The notes below the pieces were generated by a model. It was not told the origin of the DNA. It saw only the letters and a list, made by a program, of their open reading frames with translations, and did not search any database. DNA of 64,000 nt from Microbacterium oryzae (GTDB lineage: Bacteria > Actinomycetota > Actinomycetes > Actinomycetales > Microbacteriaceae). Below, in pieces: positions 45,209 through 53,851 of the stretch; position 1 is the first letter of the stretch; every line of letters starts with the position of its first letter. The DNA is taken from assembly GCF_030406385.1 (NCBI RefSeq), contig NZ_JAUEPM010000006.1, positions 124,001 to 188,000 of the forward strand, in the 5' to 3' direction. A program made the position numbers and the translations under genes.

Positions 45209-46885
45209 TCAGGGGCGTCGGAGCCAGGCGGTCGCGTCGCCGGGCAGGCGGCCGTCCTGGATGGGCCTGCTCGCGAGGAGCAGATCGCCCTCGGGCAGGG
45301 GCACGGGCTCCTCGCCGAAGTTGGTGACGTTCGTCCAGCCGCCCGGGCGACTGAAGACGAGCACGTCGTCGTGGGAGAGCGCGTCGTCCCAGGCGAGCGT
45401 CTCCTCCGTCTGCAGCTCGCGGCGCAGCCGAAGGGCCTCGCGGTACAGGCCGAGCGTGGATGCGGGATCGTCCTCCTGCACCTCCACCGCCACGTCGGCG
45501 AACCAGGCCGGCTGCGGCAGGTGCGCGCCGTCGGAGCCGAAGCCGAACGACGAGCCGCTCGCCGTCCAGGGGAGCGGCACGCGGCACCCGTCGCGGCCGA
45601 GACCGTCGTAGGTCCACTCCGGCTGGCCCACGGAACGGTGGTAGGCGGGGTCCTGGCGATCCTCGGGCGCGAGATCGCCGACCTCGTGCAGGCCGAGCTC
45701 CTCGCCCTGGTAGAGGTACGCGCTGCCGGGGAGAGCGAGGAGGAACATCGTGGCGGCGCGCGCGCGACGCAGCCCCTGCTCGAGCTGGATGCCATCGACA
45801 GGCGCCCCCGCGAGCATCCACTCCACCCCCTGCTTAACGCCGGTGCGCCCGTTCAGCGGGGGCAGGCCGTAGCGGGAGGCATGGCGGGTGACGTCGTGGT
45901 TGGAGAGCACCCACGTCGAGGAGGCGCCGCTCGCCGCGGACTGCGCGAGGTTGTCGGCGACGATGCGACGGAACGGCTCGGCCGCGAAGTCGGCGGTGAG
46001 GAGGTCGAAGTTGAACGCCTGGCCGAGGCCGGCGGGCGATGCGTACTTGGCGCGTCGAGCCGGGGAGTCCACCCAGGCCTCAGCGACGGCCGTCCGCGGC
46101 GGATCGTACTCGTTGAACACGGACCGCCACTCGGCGTAGACCTCATGCACCTCGTCGCGGTCCAGGAGCGGGTGGATGCCGGAGTCGCGGTCGATCGCGT
46201 CGAGCTCGGCCTGCGACGGGAGCGGGTCGGCGAGGTCCTTGACGAGCAGGCTCGCCACGTCGACCCGGAAACCGTCGACACCGCGATCGGACCAGAAGCG
46301 CAGGGTCTTCAGGAAGTCGTCGCGCACCTCGCGGTTGTCCCAGTTGAAGTCCGGCTGCTCCTTCGCGAAGCTGTGCAGGTACCACTGCCCGTCGCCCACC
46401 GGCTCCCAGGCGAGACCGCCGAACGCCGCCGGCCAGTCGGCCGGGGGCAGCTCGCCGTGCTCGCCCCGGCCATCCCGGAAGATGTAGCGCTCGCGCTCGG
46501 CCGAGCCGCGGGGTGACCGCAGCGCAGCCAGGAACCACGGATGCTCGTTCGAGGAGTGGTTCGGCACGATGTCGACGACGACCCGGATGGCCGCACCGTG
46601 CAGCGCGGCCACCATCGCGTCGAACTCCTCCAGCGTCCCGATGCGCGGATCGACGTTCCGGTAGTCCGCCACGTCGTACCCGCCGTCGGCGAGTGCTGAG
46701 GGGTAGAACGGGCTCAGCCAGACCGCGTCGACGCCGAGCGATCGCAGGTACGGAACGCGAGAGGTGATGCCGCGCAGGTCGCCGATCCCGTCGCCGTTCG
46801 CGTCCGCGAACGAGCGGGGGTAGATCTGGTACACGGCGGCCTGGCGCCACCAGTCGGCGTCGGCGATCGCGGGTGCGTCTGTCAT
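45209..46885 (-). CDS. GH13 alpha-glucosidase, copy 2
   Basis: 558 aa, tandem paralogue of the preceding gene: WWRQAAVYQIYPRSFADANG and SPFYPSALADGGYDV are shared, nucleophile DGFRVDVASLLV, acid VAEAWVDS and SNHDVTRHA. The region after the barrel differs (GRTGVKQGVEWML versus EVDATQIMAGASKEWLV), which may change substrate size or linkage. GAGGAG lies about ten bases before the ATG. It follows the permease gene by 34 bp. Confidence 0.92.
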   Translation of the reverse strand: MTDAPAIADADWWRQAAVYQIYPRSFADANGDGIGDLRGITSRVPYLRSLGVDAVWLSPFYPSALADGGYDVADYRNVDPRIGTLEEFDAMVAALHGAAIRVVVDIVPNHSSNEHPWFLAALRSPRGSAERERYIFRDGRGEHGELPPADWPAAFGGLAWEPVGDGQWYLHSFAKEQPDFNWDNREVRDDFLKTLRFWSDRGVDGFRVDVASLLVKDLADPLPSQAELDAIDRDSGIHPLLDRDEVHEVYAEWRSVFNEYDPPRTAVAEAWVDSPARRAKYASPAGLGQAFNFDLLTADFAAEPFRRIVADNLAQSAASGASSTWVLSNHDVTRHASRYGLPPLNGRTGVKQGVEWMLAGAPVDGIQLEQGLRRARAATMFLLALPGSAYLYQGEELGLHEVGDLAPEDRQDPAYHRSVGQPEWTYDGLGRDGCRVPLPWTASGSSFGFGSDGAHLPQPAWFADVAVEVQEDDPASTLGLYREALRLRRELQTEETLAWDDALSHDDVLVFSRPGGWTNVTNFGEEPVPLPEGDLLLASRPIQDGRLPGDATAWLRRP

Positions 46886-46919
46886 CGGTTCTGATTCTCC
46901 TCGGGATAGGGGATCGGGG

Positions 46920-47825
46920 TCAGCCCTTGACGGCGCCCTGGGTCACGCCCTCCATCACCCAGCGCTGCGCGAACAGGTAGGCGATGATGGCCGGGGCCAT
47001 GGCCATCAGGTACGACGCGAACGCGACGTTGTAGTTGCTGCTGAACTGCGTCTGGAACAGGTTCTGCCGCACGGGCAGCGTCTGCAGGTTCGCATCGGAG
47101 ATGATGAGCGACGGCATCATGAAGTCGTTCCACGCGTACAGGAAGGCGAAGATGCCGACCGTGGCGCTCATCGGGGCCAGCAGCGGGAAGATGAGCTTCC
47201 AGAAGGTCTGCCAGGTCGATGCCCCGTCGATGCGGGCGCTCTCCTCGAGCTCGATGGGGATCGAGCGGAGGAATGCGGTGAACAGCAGCACGCTGAAGCT
47301 CAGCTGGAACATCGTCGCGAGCAGGACGACGCCCAGCGGGTTGTCGAGCCCGACGCGTCCCGTGAGCTGGATCTGCGGCAGGGCCACGACGGGGAACGGG
47401 ATGAACATCGCGCCGAGCAGGTAGAAGAACGACCAGCGGAAGAGCCGACGATCCCAGTTGCGCACGATCGCGAACGAGGCGAACGCGGCGAGGATGATCG
47501 TGGCGATGACGGTGCCGCCGGTGACGAACAGCGACATCGCGAAGCCGACCGGGAACCGCGTCAGCTGCCAGGCGTCGATGAAGCCCTGGATGCTGAAGGG
47601 TGCCGGCAGCGAGAACGCGTTGCCGCTGACGGCCTGCTGGCCGGTCTTCAGCGACATCGAGATCGTGACGTAGAGCGGCAGGAGCACGGTGACCGCGCAG
47701 AGGAGGAGCAGGATCGTTCCCGACCAGCTCACCCGCTCCATCCCGACCCTGGAGGAGGAGCGGTTGCTGCGGGAGCCGGTGACGATCGCCCTGGTGCTGC
47801 CCGTTCGGGCGGTGGTGGTGGACAT
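46920..47825 (-). CDS. Carbohydrate ABC transporter permease (MalG-like)
   Basis: 301 aa with a long polar N-terminus and six membrane segments. The EAA loop ELEESARIDGASTWQTFWKLIFPLL, which meets the ATPase, is complete. It pairs with the permease encoded next. No ATPase gene is present; actinobacterial sugar importers usually share one MsiK-type ATPase encoded elsewhere. Start overlaps the upstream permease stop by one base. Confidence 0.93.
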   Translation of the reverse strand: MSTTTARTGSTRAIVTGSRSNRSSSRVGMERVSWSGTILLLLCAVTVLLPLYVTISMSLKTGQQAVSGNAFSLPAPFSIQGFIDAWQLTRFPVGFAMSLFVTGGTVIATIILAAFASFAIVRNWDRRLFRWSFFYLLGAMFIPFPVVALPQIQLTGRVGLDNPLGVVLLATMFQLSFSVLLFTAFLRSIPIELEESARIDGASTWQTFWKLIFPLLAPMSATVGIFAFLYAWNDFMMPSLIISDANLQTLPVRQNLFQTQFSSNYNVAFASYLMAMAPAIIAYLFAQRWVMEGVTQGAVKG

Positions 47826-48736
47826 CAGAGAGCGCTCCTTCCGCGCGTCAGGGAGAGCTGCACGATCGCGATGATGACGCTGATGATGAAGAACAGCGTG
47901 GCCGTCGCCATCTGGTAGGCGTAATCGCCCGTCTGGAACCCGCGGATGATCGTCATCGCGATGCTGCGGGTGGCGGTGCCCGGTCCGCCGCCCGTGAGGC
48001 CGACGATGATGTCGTACGCGTTGAGGAAGTTCTTGAAGCCGAGGATGACGTTGATGACGACGTAGCCGGCCACCAGCGGGAGCGTGATCCGCAGCAGCTG
48101 CTGCGACTTCGACGCGCCGTCGATGTCGGCGGCCTCGTACACCTCGCCGGGGATCGACAGGAGCCCCGCGATGTAGATGAGGAGGGTGCCGGGGATCGCC
48201 TGCCAGGCTGTGACGATCACGATGCCGATCCAGGCGAGGTCGGGATTGGCGAGGATGCTCGTCTCGAGGAACGGGATGCCCAGGGTCGAGCCGACGGCGG
48301 GCAGCGAGTTCTGGAAGAGGAACTGGAAGACGTAGGCGATGATGATGCCCGAGACCACCATGGGGATCACGAAGATCGCCCGCAGCCCGGTCTTGAAGCG
48401 GATGCGCGAGGTGAGGCCGACCGCGAGCAGGAACGCGGCGACGTTCACGAGCAGGACCGTGACGAGCGAGAACCCGAATGTGAACAGGAAGCTCGACAGG
48501 ATGGCAGGGTCGCTGAAGGCGGCGACGTAGTTCGTGAAGCCGATGAACCTCCAGTCGCCGATGCCGATGGAGTCGGTCAGGCTGAAGAAGACGCCGATGA
48601 CGGCGGGGAGCGTGATCGCCAGGGTGAACAGGGCGAGCGCGGGCAGCAGGAAGAGGTAGTAGATCGGCTCCACCCGCTTGCTGCTGCGTCGCACGCGGCG
48701 GTCGCCGCCGGTCAGGATGGTCGTGGTGGTGCTCAC
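47825..48736 (-). CDS. Carbohydrate ABC transporter permease (MalF-like)
   Basis: 303 aa, six membrane segments and the EAA loop (EVYEAADIDGASKSQQLLRITLPLV). Forms the channel with the MalG-like partner. Overlaps the binding-protein gene by 4 nt. Confidence 0.93.
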   Translation of the reverse strand: MSTTTTILTGGDRRVRRSSKRVEPIYYLFLLPALALFTLAITLPAVIGVFFSLTDSIGIGDWRFIGFTNYVAAFSDPAILSSFLFTFGFSLVTVLLVNVAAFLLAVGLTSRIRFKTGLRAIFVIPMVVSGIIIAYVFQFLFQNSLPAVGSTLGIPFLETSILANPDLAWIGIVIVTAWQAIPGTLLIYIAGLLSIPGEVYEAADIDGASKSQQLLRITLPLVAGYVVINVILGFKNFLNAYDIIVGLTGGGPGTATRSIAMTIIRGFQTGDYAYQMATATLFFIISVIIAIVQLSLTRGRSAL

Positions 48737-50031
48737 TTCGCCGTCTCCTCGCTCGAGATGACCGGCTGGCGGAACGCCAGCCGAGCCCAGTCCGCGTCCA
48801 TCCGGCTGAGGACCGCGGTCGCGTCTTCTCCGAGAGCCAGCGACTGCGCGTAGTTCTCGGTGGGGATGGCCCGGGGGTTGAGGACCCCGGGACCCTGGTA
48901 GACCGCCCCCTCGTTGTAGAAGCCGATCATCCCCTCGATGCGCGGGTCACGCGGGTCCTCGCCCGTGGTGGTGGGGACGAAGCCGAGCTGCGATTCGTTG
49001 TACGCCTGGATGATCTGCGGCTGGAAGAGGTACTCGAGGAACGTGAAGGCGCCCTCCTTGTTCTGCGCCTCCTGGGGGATCATCGTGACGAGGTCCATGT
49101 TGACGCGCACCTTGAGGTCAGCGGGGTCGTCGGTCATGGGGAGGGGGAAGGTGCCCAGGTCGAGGTCGGGGGCGGTCTTCGCGATCTCGCTGAACGCCCA
49201 GGGCCCCTGGAGGTACATCGCGCCCTCGCCGTTCGCGAAGGCGACGTTGCCGAAGTCGTAGGTGCGGCTGGCGGCGTCGGGCTGCGTGTACTCGCGCGCC
49301 AGGAGCTGCATCTTCTCGATGGGCTCGAGGAAGTCCTTCTGGAACGACACCGCGGAGTCCGGACCGACGTCTGCACCCTGCTCGGCCATCCGGTCGTAGA
49401 AGTCGAAGACGTCGATCGACCCGCCGATCGCGTAGTCGAACCACCCCTGGTTGACGGTCCAGGCGTCGGCGAAGGTGGCGTAGAACGGCGCGACGCCGGC
49501 CGCCTTGAGAGTGTCGGCGACCTCGATGAGCTCGCTCCACGTCTCCGGCACCTCGAGGTCGTGCTCGGCGAAGATCTCCTTGTTGTAGATGACCGAGGCG
49601 GCCATCGCGGAGAAGGGGAGCGCGGTGGTGCGTCCCTCGCACTCGCCGTACTGGCTAAGCAGGTCGTCGATGTCCTCGCGGATGGTGCTGGCCGCCTGGG
49701 TCTCCGAGAGATCCACGAGCGCACAGCGCTGCACGAACCGGGAGACCTCGTGGTTGTAGTTCGCCAGCAGCAGGTCGGGCGGGTTGCCGCGGACGAAGCT
49801 CGCCGCCACGACATCGATGCCCGACGTATCCAGCTCGACCTCGAACTCGTCCTGCGCGGCGTTGAACTCGTCTACGACCTCCGTCATGAATCCGATGGCC
49901 TCGCGCTTGCTGAAGGCGAAATGCACCGTCTCGGCGCCGCTGCCCGAGCAGCCGACCATGAGCGCGGCCGTCAGCACCAGACCGGCGCCGCCCGCGGCGG
50001 CGCGAGCCGTCCTTCTCCGTTTCCCAGACAT
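48733..50031 (-). CDS. Extracellular sugar-binding lipoprotein of ABC importer
   Basis: 432 aa family-1 binding protein. The signal sequence ends in a lipobox with Cys28 (LMVGC), so it is tethered outside the membrane. The two-lobe fold and PETWSELIEVADTLKAAGV segment are typical. The GH13 genes point to alpha-glucosides (maltose, isomaltose or related). Minus-strand TTGCCT (50097-50092) and TAGATT (50075-50070) form a likely promoter, overlapped by a GATTCG/CGAATC inverted repeat. Confidence 0.92.
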   Translation of the reverse strand: MSGKRRRTARAAAGGAGLVLTAALMVGCSGSGAETVHFAFSKREAIGFMTEVVDEFNAAQDEFEVELDTSGIDVVAASFVRGNPPDLLLANYNHEVSRFVQRCALVDLSETQAASTIREDIDDLLSQYGECEGRTTALPFSAMAASVIYNKEIFAEHDLEVPETWSELIEVADTLKAAGVAPFYATFADAWTVNQGWFDYAIGGSIDVFDFYDRMAEQGADVGPDSAVSFQKDFLEPIEKMQLLAREYTQPDAASRTYDFGNVAFANGEGAMYLQGPWAFSEIAKTAPDLDLGTFPLPMTDDPADLKVRVNMDLVTMIPQEAQNKEGAFTFLEYLFQPQIIQAYNESQLGFVPTTTGEDPRDPRIEGMIGFYNEGAVYQGPGVLNPRAIPTENYAQSLALGEDATAVLSRMDADWARLAFRQPVISSEETAK

Positions 50032-50056
50032 CCTCGTCCTCTCTTGCGCGGAGATT

Positions 50057-50086
50057 GATTCGATGAATAAATCTAAACACCGAATC
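50057..50086. promoter_or_regulatory. Operator candidate between the sugar operon and the ROK gene
   Basis: GATTCG (50057-50062) and CGAATC (50081-50086), a perfect inverted repeat with an 18-bp AT-rich spacer, flanked by further symmetric A/T. It covers the -10 of the binding-protein gene. Confidence 0.6.
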
Positions 50087-50146
50087 TAATGAGGCAACCA
50101 TCTCACCGAGAGAGCCTCCGGTCAAGTGGGTCAGTAAGGTCGAAGG

Positions 50147-51310
50147 ATGGTCGAAGGTACGGCGAACTCGGCGCAGATGCTGCGTCGGATGAACTCCGAC
50201 GCCGTGGTGCGCTTCGCGCTGCGGGTCGCCGAGTTCACGGCGGCCGAGGTCATGGCGGAGACCAGACTCGCGCGGGCCACGGTGCTCGGCGTGTGCGACG
50301 AGCTCGTCGAGGTCGGATGGCTCGAGGAGATCGAGGACAGCAGGGCGGCCGGACTCACGAGCAGAGGGCGGCCGGCGCGGCGCTACCGGTTACGCGACGC
50401 CGCCGGTGTCGTGCTCGGGATGGATGCAGGCGAACACCGCCTCACGGCCGTGGTCGCCGATCTGCGCGGCGTGGTCCTCGCAGAGGAGAGCGTGGACGTC
50501 CGGCCGGAGGCCGATGGCGTCGAGCGCCGCGCGGTCGCGGCGTCGCTCGCGGGGAGGGTCGCCGCGGGAGCCGGCGTGGAGCCCGACGACGTCCTGCTCG
50601 CGGTGGTGGGGATTCCCGCTCCGGTGAACACCGAGGGGCGCTCGCCGCGAGGGCGGAACGACTTCTGGACGCGCATGAACCCGGGCTTCTCCGGCATCGT
50701 GCCCGCGACCGTTCTCGTGGAGAACGATGCGAACCTGGCCGCGGTCGCCGAGCAGGCGAACGGCCTCGGCCCCGGGGACGTCGCCACCGTGCTGTCAGGG
50801 GAGCGGCTCGGGACGGGGGTCATCCTCGACGGGCACCTGCTGCGTGGAGCCCTCGGCGGAGCAGGGGAGATGCACTTCCTGGAGATCGTCGAGGGCGTGG
50901 GGTCGGCCGAGGGGATCGGCGCCCTCGCTCGGCAGTGGGGTAGGGCAGAGCTGGGCGAGGGCGGCGAGCAGATCGATGCGGAATCGGTCTTCCGGGCGGC
51001 TGCGAGCGGTGACGGCACCGCTCTCGACATCATCCGGCGCCTCGGCGAACGGGTGGCGCGCGTTGCGGTCATCCTCTCGAGCCTGCTCGGCGTCGAGCAG
51101 GTCGTCGTCGCCGGAGGGATCGCCGATGCGGTCGAGCCCGTGCTCATCCGCGCCCGGGAGGCGCTGGATGCGGGATTCTCCGAGCCGGTGCCGCGCCTCG
51201 TCGCCAGCGCGCTCGGCGGGCGGGTCGTCGTGCTCGGCGCGGTGGAGTTCGCGCTCGGGCGCGTGCGTGCGGAGCCGTCGGCGTTCTCCCCGCGGCCCGC
51301 TCGGACATGA
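50147..51310 (+). CDS. ROK family transcriptional repressor
   Basis: 387 aa. The N-terminal ~75 residues form a winged helix (ARATVLGVCDELVEVGWLEEI) and the rest a ROK sugar-kinase-like domain (VLGMDAGEHRLTAVVADL, PGFSG, VENDANLAAVAE, GGAGEMHFLE); the CxCGxxGC zinc motif of active ROK kinases is missing, as in regulators. The ligand is probably a sugar of the divergent import operon. TAAGGT six bases before the ATG and no Shine-Dalgarno imply a leaderless mRNA. Confidence 0.9.
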   Translation: MVEGTANSAQMLRRMNSDAVVRFALRVAEFTAAEVMAETRLARATVLGVCDELVEVGWLEEIEDSRAAGLTSRGRPARRYRLRDAAGVVLGMDAGEHRLTAVVADLRGVVLAEESVDVRPEADGVERRAVAASLAGRVAAGAGVEPDDVLLAVVGIPAPVNTEGRSPRGRNDFWTRMNPGFSGIVPATVLVENDANLAAVAEQANGLGPGDVATVLSGERLGTGVILDGHLLRGALGGAGEMHFLEIVEGVGSAEGIGALARQWGRAELGEGGEQIDAESVFRAAASGDGTALDIIRRLGERVARVAVILSSLLGVEQVVVAGGIADAVEPVLIRAREALDAGFSEPVPRLVASALGGRVVVLGAVEFALGRVRAEPSAFSPRPART

Positions 51311-51311
51311 C

Positions 51312-51346
51312 GATGGCCGGCGCATCCCCCCGATGCGCCGGCCATC
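51312..51346. terminator. Perfect hairpin terminator after the ROK gene
   Basis: GATGGCCGGCGCATC-CCCCC-GATGCGCCGGCCATC, a perfect 15-bp stem with a five-base loop between convergent genes. Confidence 0.88.
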
Positions 51347-51378
51347 CTTGACTACCGGCACGCGGGTGCCGGACATTC

Positions 51379-51648
51379 TCAGTTGCGCGACTTGTTGCGT
51401 CCCGTGATGAGGCCCCAGATGAGCAGGACGATGATCGCCCCGCCGATCGCGAGGAGCCAGCTGCCGAGGTCCCAGAACTCGTCGACACCGACGCCGAAGA
51501 TGGCCGAGCCGATCCATCCGCCGAGCAAGGCGCCGATCACGCCGAGGATGAGCGTGGCGATCCAGCCGCCGCCCTGCCGTCCGGGCAGGATGGCCTTCGC
51601 GATGGCTCCGGCGATGAGGCCGAGGATGAGGAATGCGATGAAGCCCAT
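51379..51648 (-). CDS. GlsB/YeaQ/YmgE family membrane stress protein
   Basis: 89 aa. Three hydrophobic helices with many glycines (LILGLIAGAIAKAI, LILGVIGALLGGWIG, AIGGAIIVLLIWGLI) and PGRQGGGW match the GlsB/YeaQ (transglycosylase-associated) family, induced by stress in several bacteria, function unknown. GGGAG is seven bases before the ATG. Its promoter (51698-51736) carries the recurrent GTCAACCCCGTT element. Confidence 0.88.
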   Translation of the reverse strand: MGFIAFLILGLIAGAIAKAILPGRQGGGWIATLILGVIGALLGGWIGSAIFGVGVDEFWDLGSWLLAIGGAIIVLLIWGLITGRNKSRN

Positions 51649-51697
51649 GTGACTGCTCCCTTCTAAGAGCGGTGCGCGGATGTGCGCCGCTGAAGCC

Positions 51698-51736
51698 AAC
51701 CTACGTGCCTGGGTGATTGCTATGAACGGGGTTGAC
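51698..51736 (-). promoter_or_regulatory. Candidate promoter of the GlsB gene with GTCAACCCCGTT element
   Basis: Minus strand: GTCAACCCCGTT (51736-51725), 21 nt, TAGGTT (51703-51698). Element and spacing are identical to those of csbD. Confidence 0.55.
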
Positions 51737-51765
51737 ACCGCCATCGCCGCGACGGTATCCGCGCG

Positions 51766-52629
51766 TCAGCAGCGCTGGAAGACGTAGCCGTCCTCCCCGC
51801 TCGGGACGAGATCGCGATCGCGCAGGGTGATCGGATGGTCGCCGGAGCGGCGCTCGCAGGCCCACTCGAACGCGGCCCGCGTGACCCCGTCGCGGGTGAC
51901 ATCCTCGGTGTCGGTGTATTCGACCTCGAGAACTCGGCTCGGATATCGGTAGGAGTCGCACTCGTCGTACACCTCGCATTCCTCCGCCACCGCCAAGTCG
52001 AACCCGAGCTCCGGTCCCGCTTCGCCGAGCTCTGCCGTGTTCTTCTGCGCGACGGCGAGCCCGCGACCGTGAGCGAGCGGGATGATCACTCGCATGTACG
52101 CCAGCGCATCGTCGAGGGTCTGCAGGCCTTGGGAGCGCTCGTGCTGGTCGAGATTGTCGGCTTCCATGGCGTCGTAGCCCGCGTCCGCGCAGCCCTCGAT
52201 CCAGGCGCTCTGGATCTCCGACAGCGCTTCCCGGCTCGCCGCCGTGCGGATGTCGAACAGCGCCTCGTTCCACTCGAGATCCATCACCGGCGCGCCGCCT
52301 TCGTCGCGGAGGAGGAGGTCGGGGTGCTCCTGCTCCCACCATGCCGTCGTGCCCTCGACGCGGGCGTCGGCCGCCCCACCCGCGTCGGGCTGCGTCTGGA
52401 AGAGGTTCACGTAGCAGATCGCGTAGACGCCGTCCGGGGGAGCCTCCAAGCGGTCGCGAGCGACGATGTCGACGCCCGGAGGTGGCGGATACGCGCCGCC
52501 GAGCTGGTAGTCGAACGCTCCGCCTTCCGGCGGCAGGAGCACGCCGCCGTCGCCCGGCGCGGGCGCGGTGCATCCGACGCAGTGCAGTGCGGCGAGCGCG
52601 AGGGCGCCGACGCCTGCGAGGCGCAGCAT
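51766..52629 (-). CDS. GH114 endo-alpha-1,4-polygalactosaminidase-like lipoprotein
   Basis: 287 aa. The lipobox Cys20 (HCVGC) marks a lipoprotein. The TIM-barrel domain with DLEWNEALFDIRTA, GYDAMEADNLDQH and LAVAQKNTAEL matches GH114/DUF297, whose characterised members cut alpha-1,4-galactosaminan, an exopolysaccharide component. The conserved acids Glu/Asp in these motifs are present. Its ATG overlaps the stop of the preceding gene (TGATG), so the two are coupled. Confidence 0.85.
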   Translation of the reverse strand: MLRLAGVGALALAALHCVGCTAPAPGDGGVLLPPEGGAFDYQLGGAYPPPPGVDIVARDRLEAPPDGVYAICYVNLFQTQPDAGGAADARVEGTTAWWEQEHPDLLLRDEGGAPVMDLEWNEALFDIRTAASREALSEIQSAWIEGCADAGYDAMEADNLDQHERSQGLQTLDDALAYMRVIIPLAHGRGLAVAQKNTAELGEAGPELGFDLAVAEECEVYDECDSYRYPSRVLEVEYTDTEDVTRDGVTRAAFEWACERRSGDHPITLRDRDLVPSGEDGYVFQRC

Positions 52630-53207
52630 CAGGCGGGCGGAAGGCGCAGGATGTTGGACTCGCCGACCTCGAGGTCATCGGAGAGGCGCAGGGTGCGCGC
52701 GAGACCCTCGATCGCCGGCAGCATCGTGCGGAAGCGCTCGCGGTCGGAGGACGCCGCCTGCAGCGTCACCAGCTGCGTGCCCGTGTCCCACGTGTACGTG
52801 GCGGTGAGCAGCGCGCGCTCACTCTGCGGCATGTCCATCACGAGCTTCTCGCCGGTGCCGAGGTAGGGCGAGCGGAAGTCCTCGGTGTCGTCGTACTGCA
52901 TCGGCATCATGGCCCGCGCCGTGCGCAGCTGCGGGGTCAGCTCCTGCACCTGAGCGAGGGCGGCGAGCCGATCGGGGTCGTCCTTCCAGACCCACGCGAG
53001 CAGGCGGCCATCCGATCGCCTCATCATCGCCGTGGCCGCGCGGTTCGCCACCCACGAGACGAAGCCGGACCCGGGTGTCCCCTGCGACATGCCGGCGCCG
53101 CTCAGCAGCATGCGGATGGCGGCTTTGCGATGGCGGCCGCCGCGGAAACCGCGGCCGGTCACGGGAACCCAGCGAGCGGGATCGGCGTCGGCGAGCAGTC
53201 GCGTCAT
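52629..53207 (-). CDS. Hypothetical protein (192 aa) coupled to the GH114 gene
   Basis: I recognise no family. The protein is soluble with no signal sequence; the first ~70 residues are basic and contain GGRHRKAAIRMLLSGAG and SWVANRAATAMMRRSD, the rest is mixed. TAACCT (53219-53214) is six bases before the ATG with no Shine-Dalgarno, so the mRNA is leaderless, divergent from the leaderless apt gene. Overlap with the GH114 start suggests a functional link that I cannot name. Confidence 0.6.
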   Translation of the reverse strand: MTRLLADADPARWVPVTGRGFRGGRHRKAAIRMLLSGAGMSQGTPGSGFVSWVANRAATAMMRRSDGRLLAWVWKDDPDRLAALAQVQELTPQLRTARAMMPMQYDDTEDFRSPYLGTGEKLVMDMPQSERALLTATYTWDTGTQLVTLQAASSDRERFRTMLPAIEGLARTLRLSDDLEVGESNILRLPPA

Positions 53208-53259
53208 GAGTCCAGGTTAGGGCGTCGTCCGCACAGACGCCGCCGGTACCCTGGGGCGA

Positions 53260-53787
53260 GTGAACGATGCCCTCGCCCGTGCCGAATCGCTCATCGACCT
53301 CACTCCGGATTATCCGGAGCCGGGCGTGCTGTTCCGCGACATCTCCCCGCTCCTCGCCGACGCCCGCGCCCTGCGTGACGTGTGCGCAGCGCTCGCGGAG
53401 CCCTTCCGCGGCCGCTTCGACGTCGTCGGAGGCATCGAGGCGCGCGGCTTCCTCCTCGCCGGCTACGTCGCGGCGGTCGCCGGAGTGGGCGTCCTGCCCA
53501 TCCGCAAGGCCGGGAAGCTGCCGAAGCCCGCCGCGGCGGTCTCGTACGAGCTCGAGTACGGCGCCGCGGCGATCGAGGCCCCGGGCGTCCTGCAGCCGGG
53601 GGAGCGCGTCCTGCTCCTCGACGACGTCCTCGCCACCGGCGGCACGCTCGCCGCCGCGCAGCAGCTCATCCGCGACCTCGGTGCGGAGGTCGCCGGCTCC
53701 GCTGTCGTGCTCGAGCTGTCCGACCTCGGCGGTCGCGCGCACGTCGGCGACGTCCACGCCCTCTTCACGGCGCGCGAATCCGCCTGA
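53260..53787 (+). CDS. apt: Adenine phosphoribosyltransferase
   Basis: 175 aa. It salvages adenine to AMP with PRPP. The PRPP loop VLLLDDVLATGGTLAAAQQL and the N-terminal PDYPEPGVLFRDISPLL hood segment are canonical. GTG start seven bases after TACCCT (53247-53252), no Shine-Dalgarno: leaderless. Convergent with a purine permease gene, with a 20-bp hairpin between them. Confidence 0.96.
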   Translation: MNDALARAESLIDLTPDYPEPGVLFRDISPLLADARALRDVCAALAEPFRGRFDVVGGIEARGFLLAGYVAAVAGVGVLPIRKAGKLPKPAAAVSYELEYGAAAIEAPGVLQPGERVLLLDDVLATGGTLAAAQQLIRDLGAEVAGSAVVLELSDLGGRAHVGDVHALFTARESA

Positions 53788-53796
53788 GCCGCCTCG

Positions 53797-53848
53797 CACG
53801 ACGACGGAAGGCGCGTCCCCGGGAGGGAACGCGCCTTCCGTCGTCGTG
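53797..53848. terminator. 20-bp perfect bidirectional terminator
   Basis: CACGACGACGGAAGGCGCGT (53797-53816) pairs perfectly with 53829-53848 around a 12-base loop, between convergent apt and the permease gene. Confidence 0.9.
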
Positions 53849-53851
53849 GCC

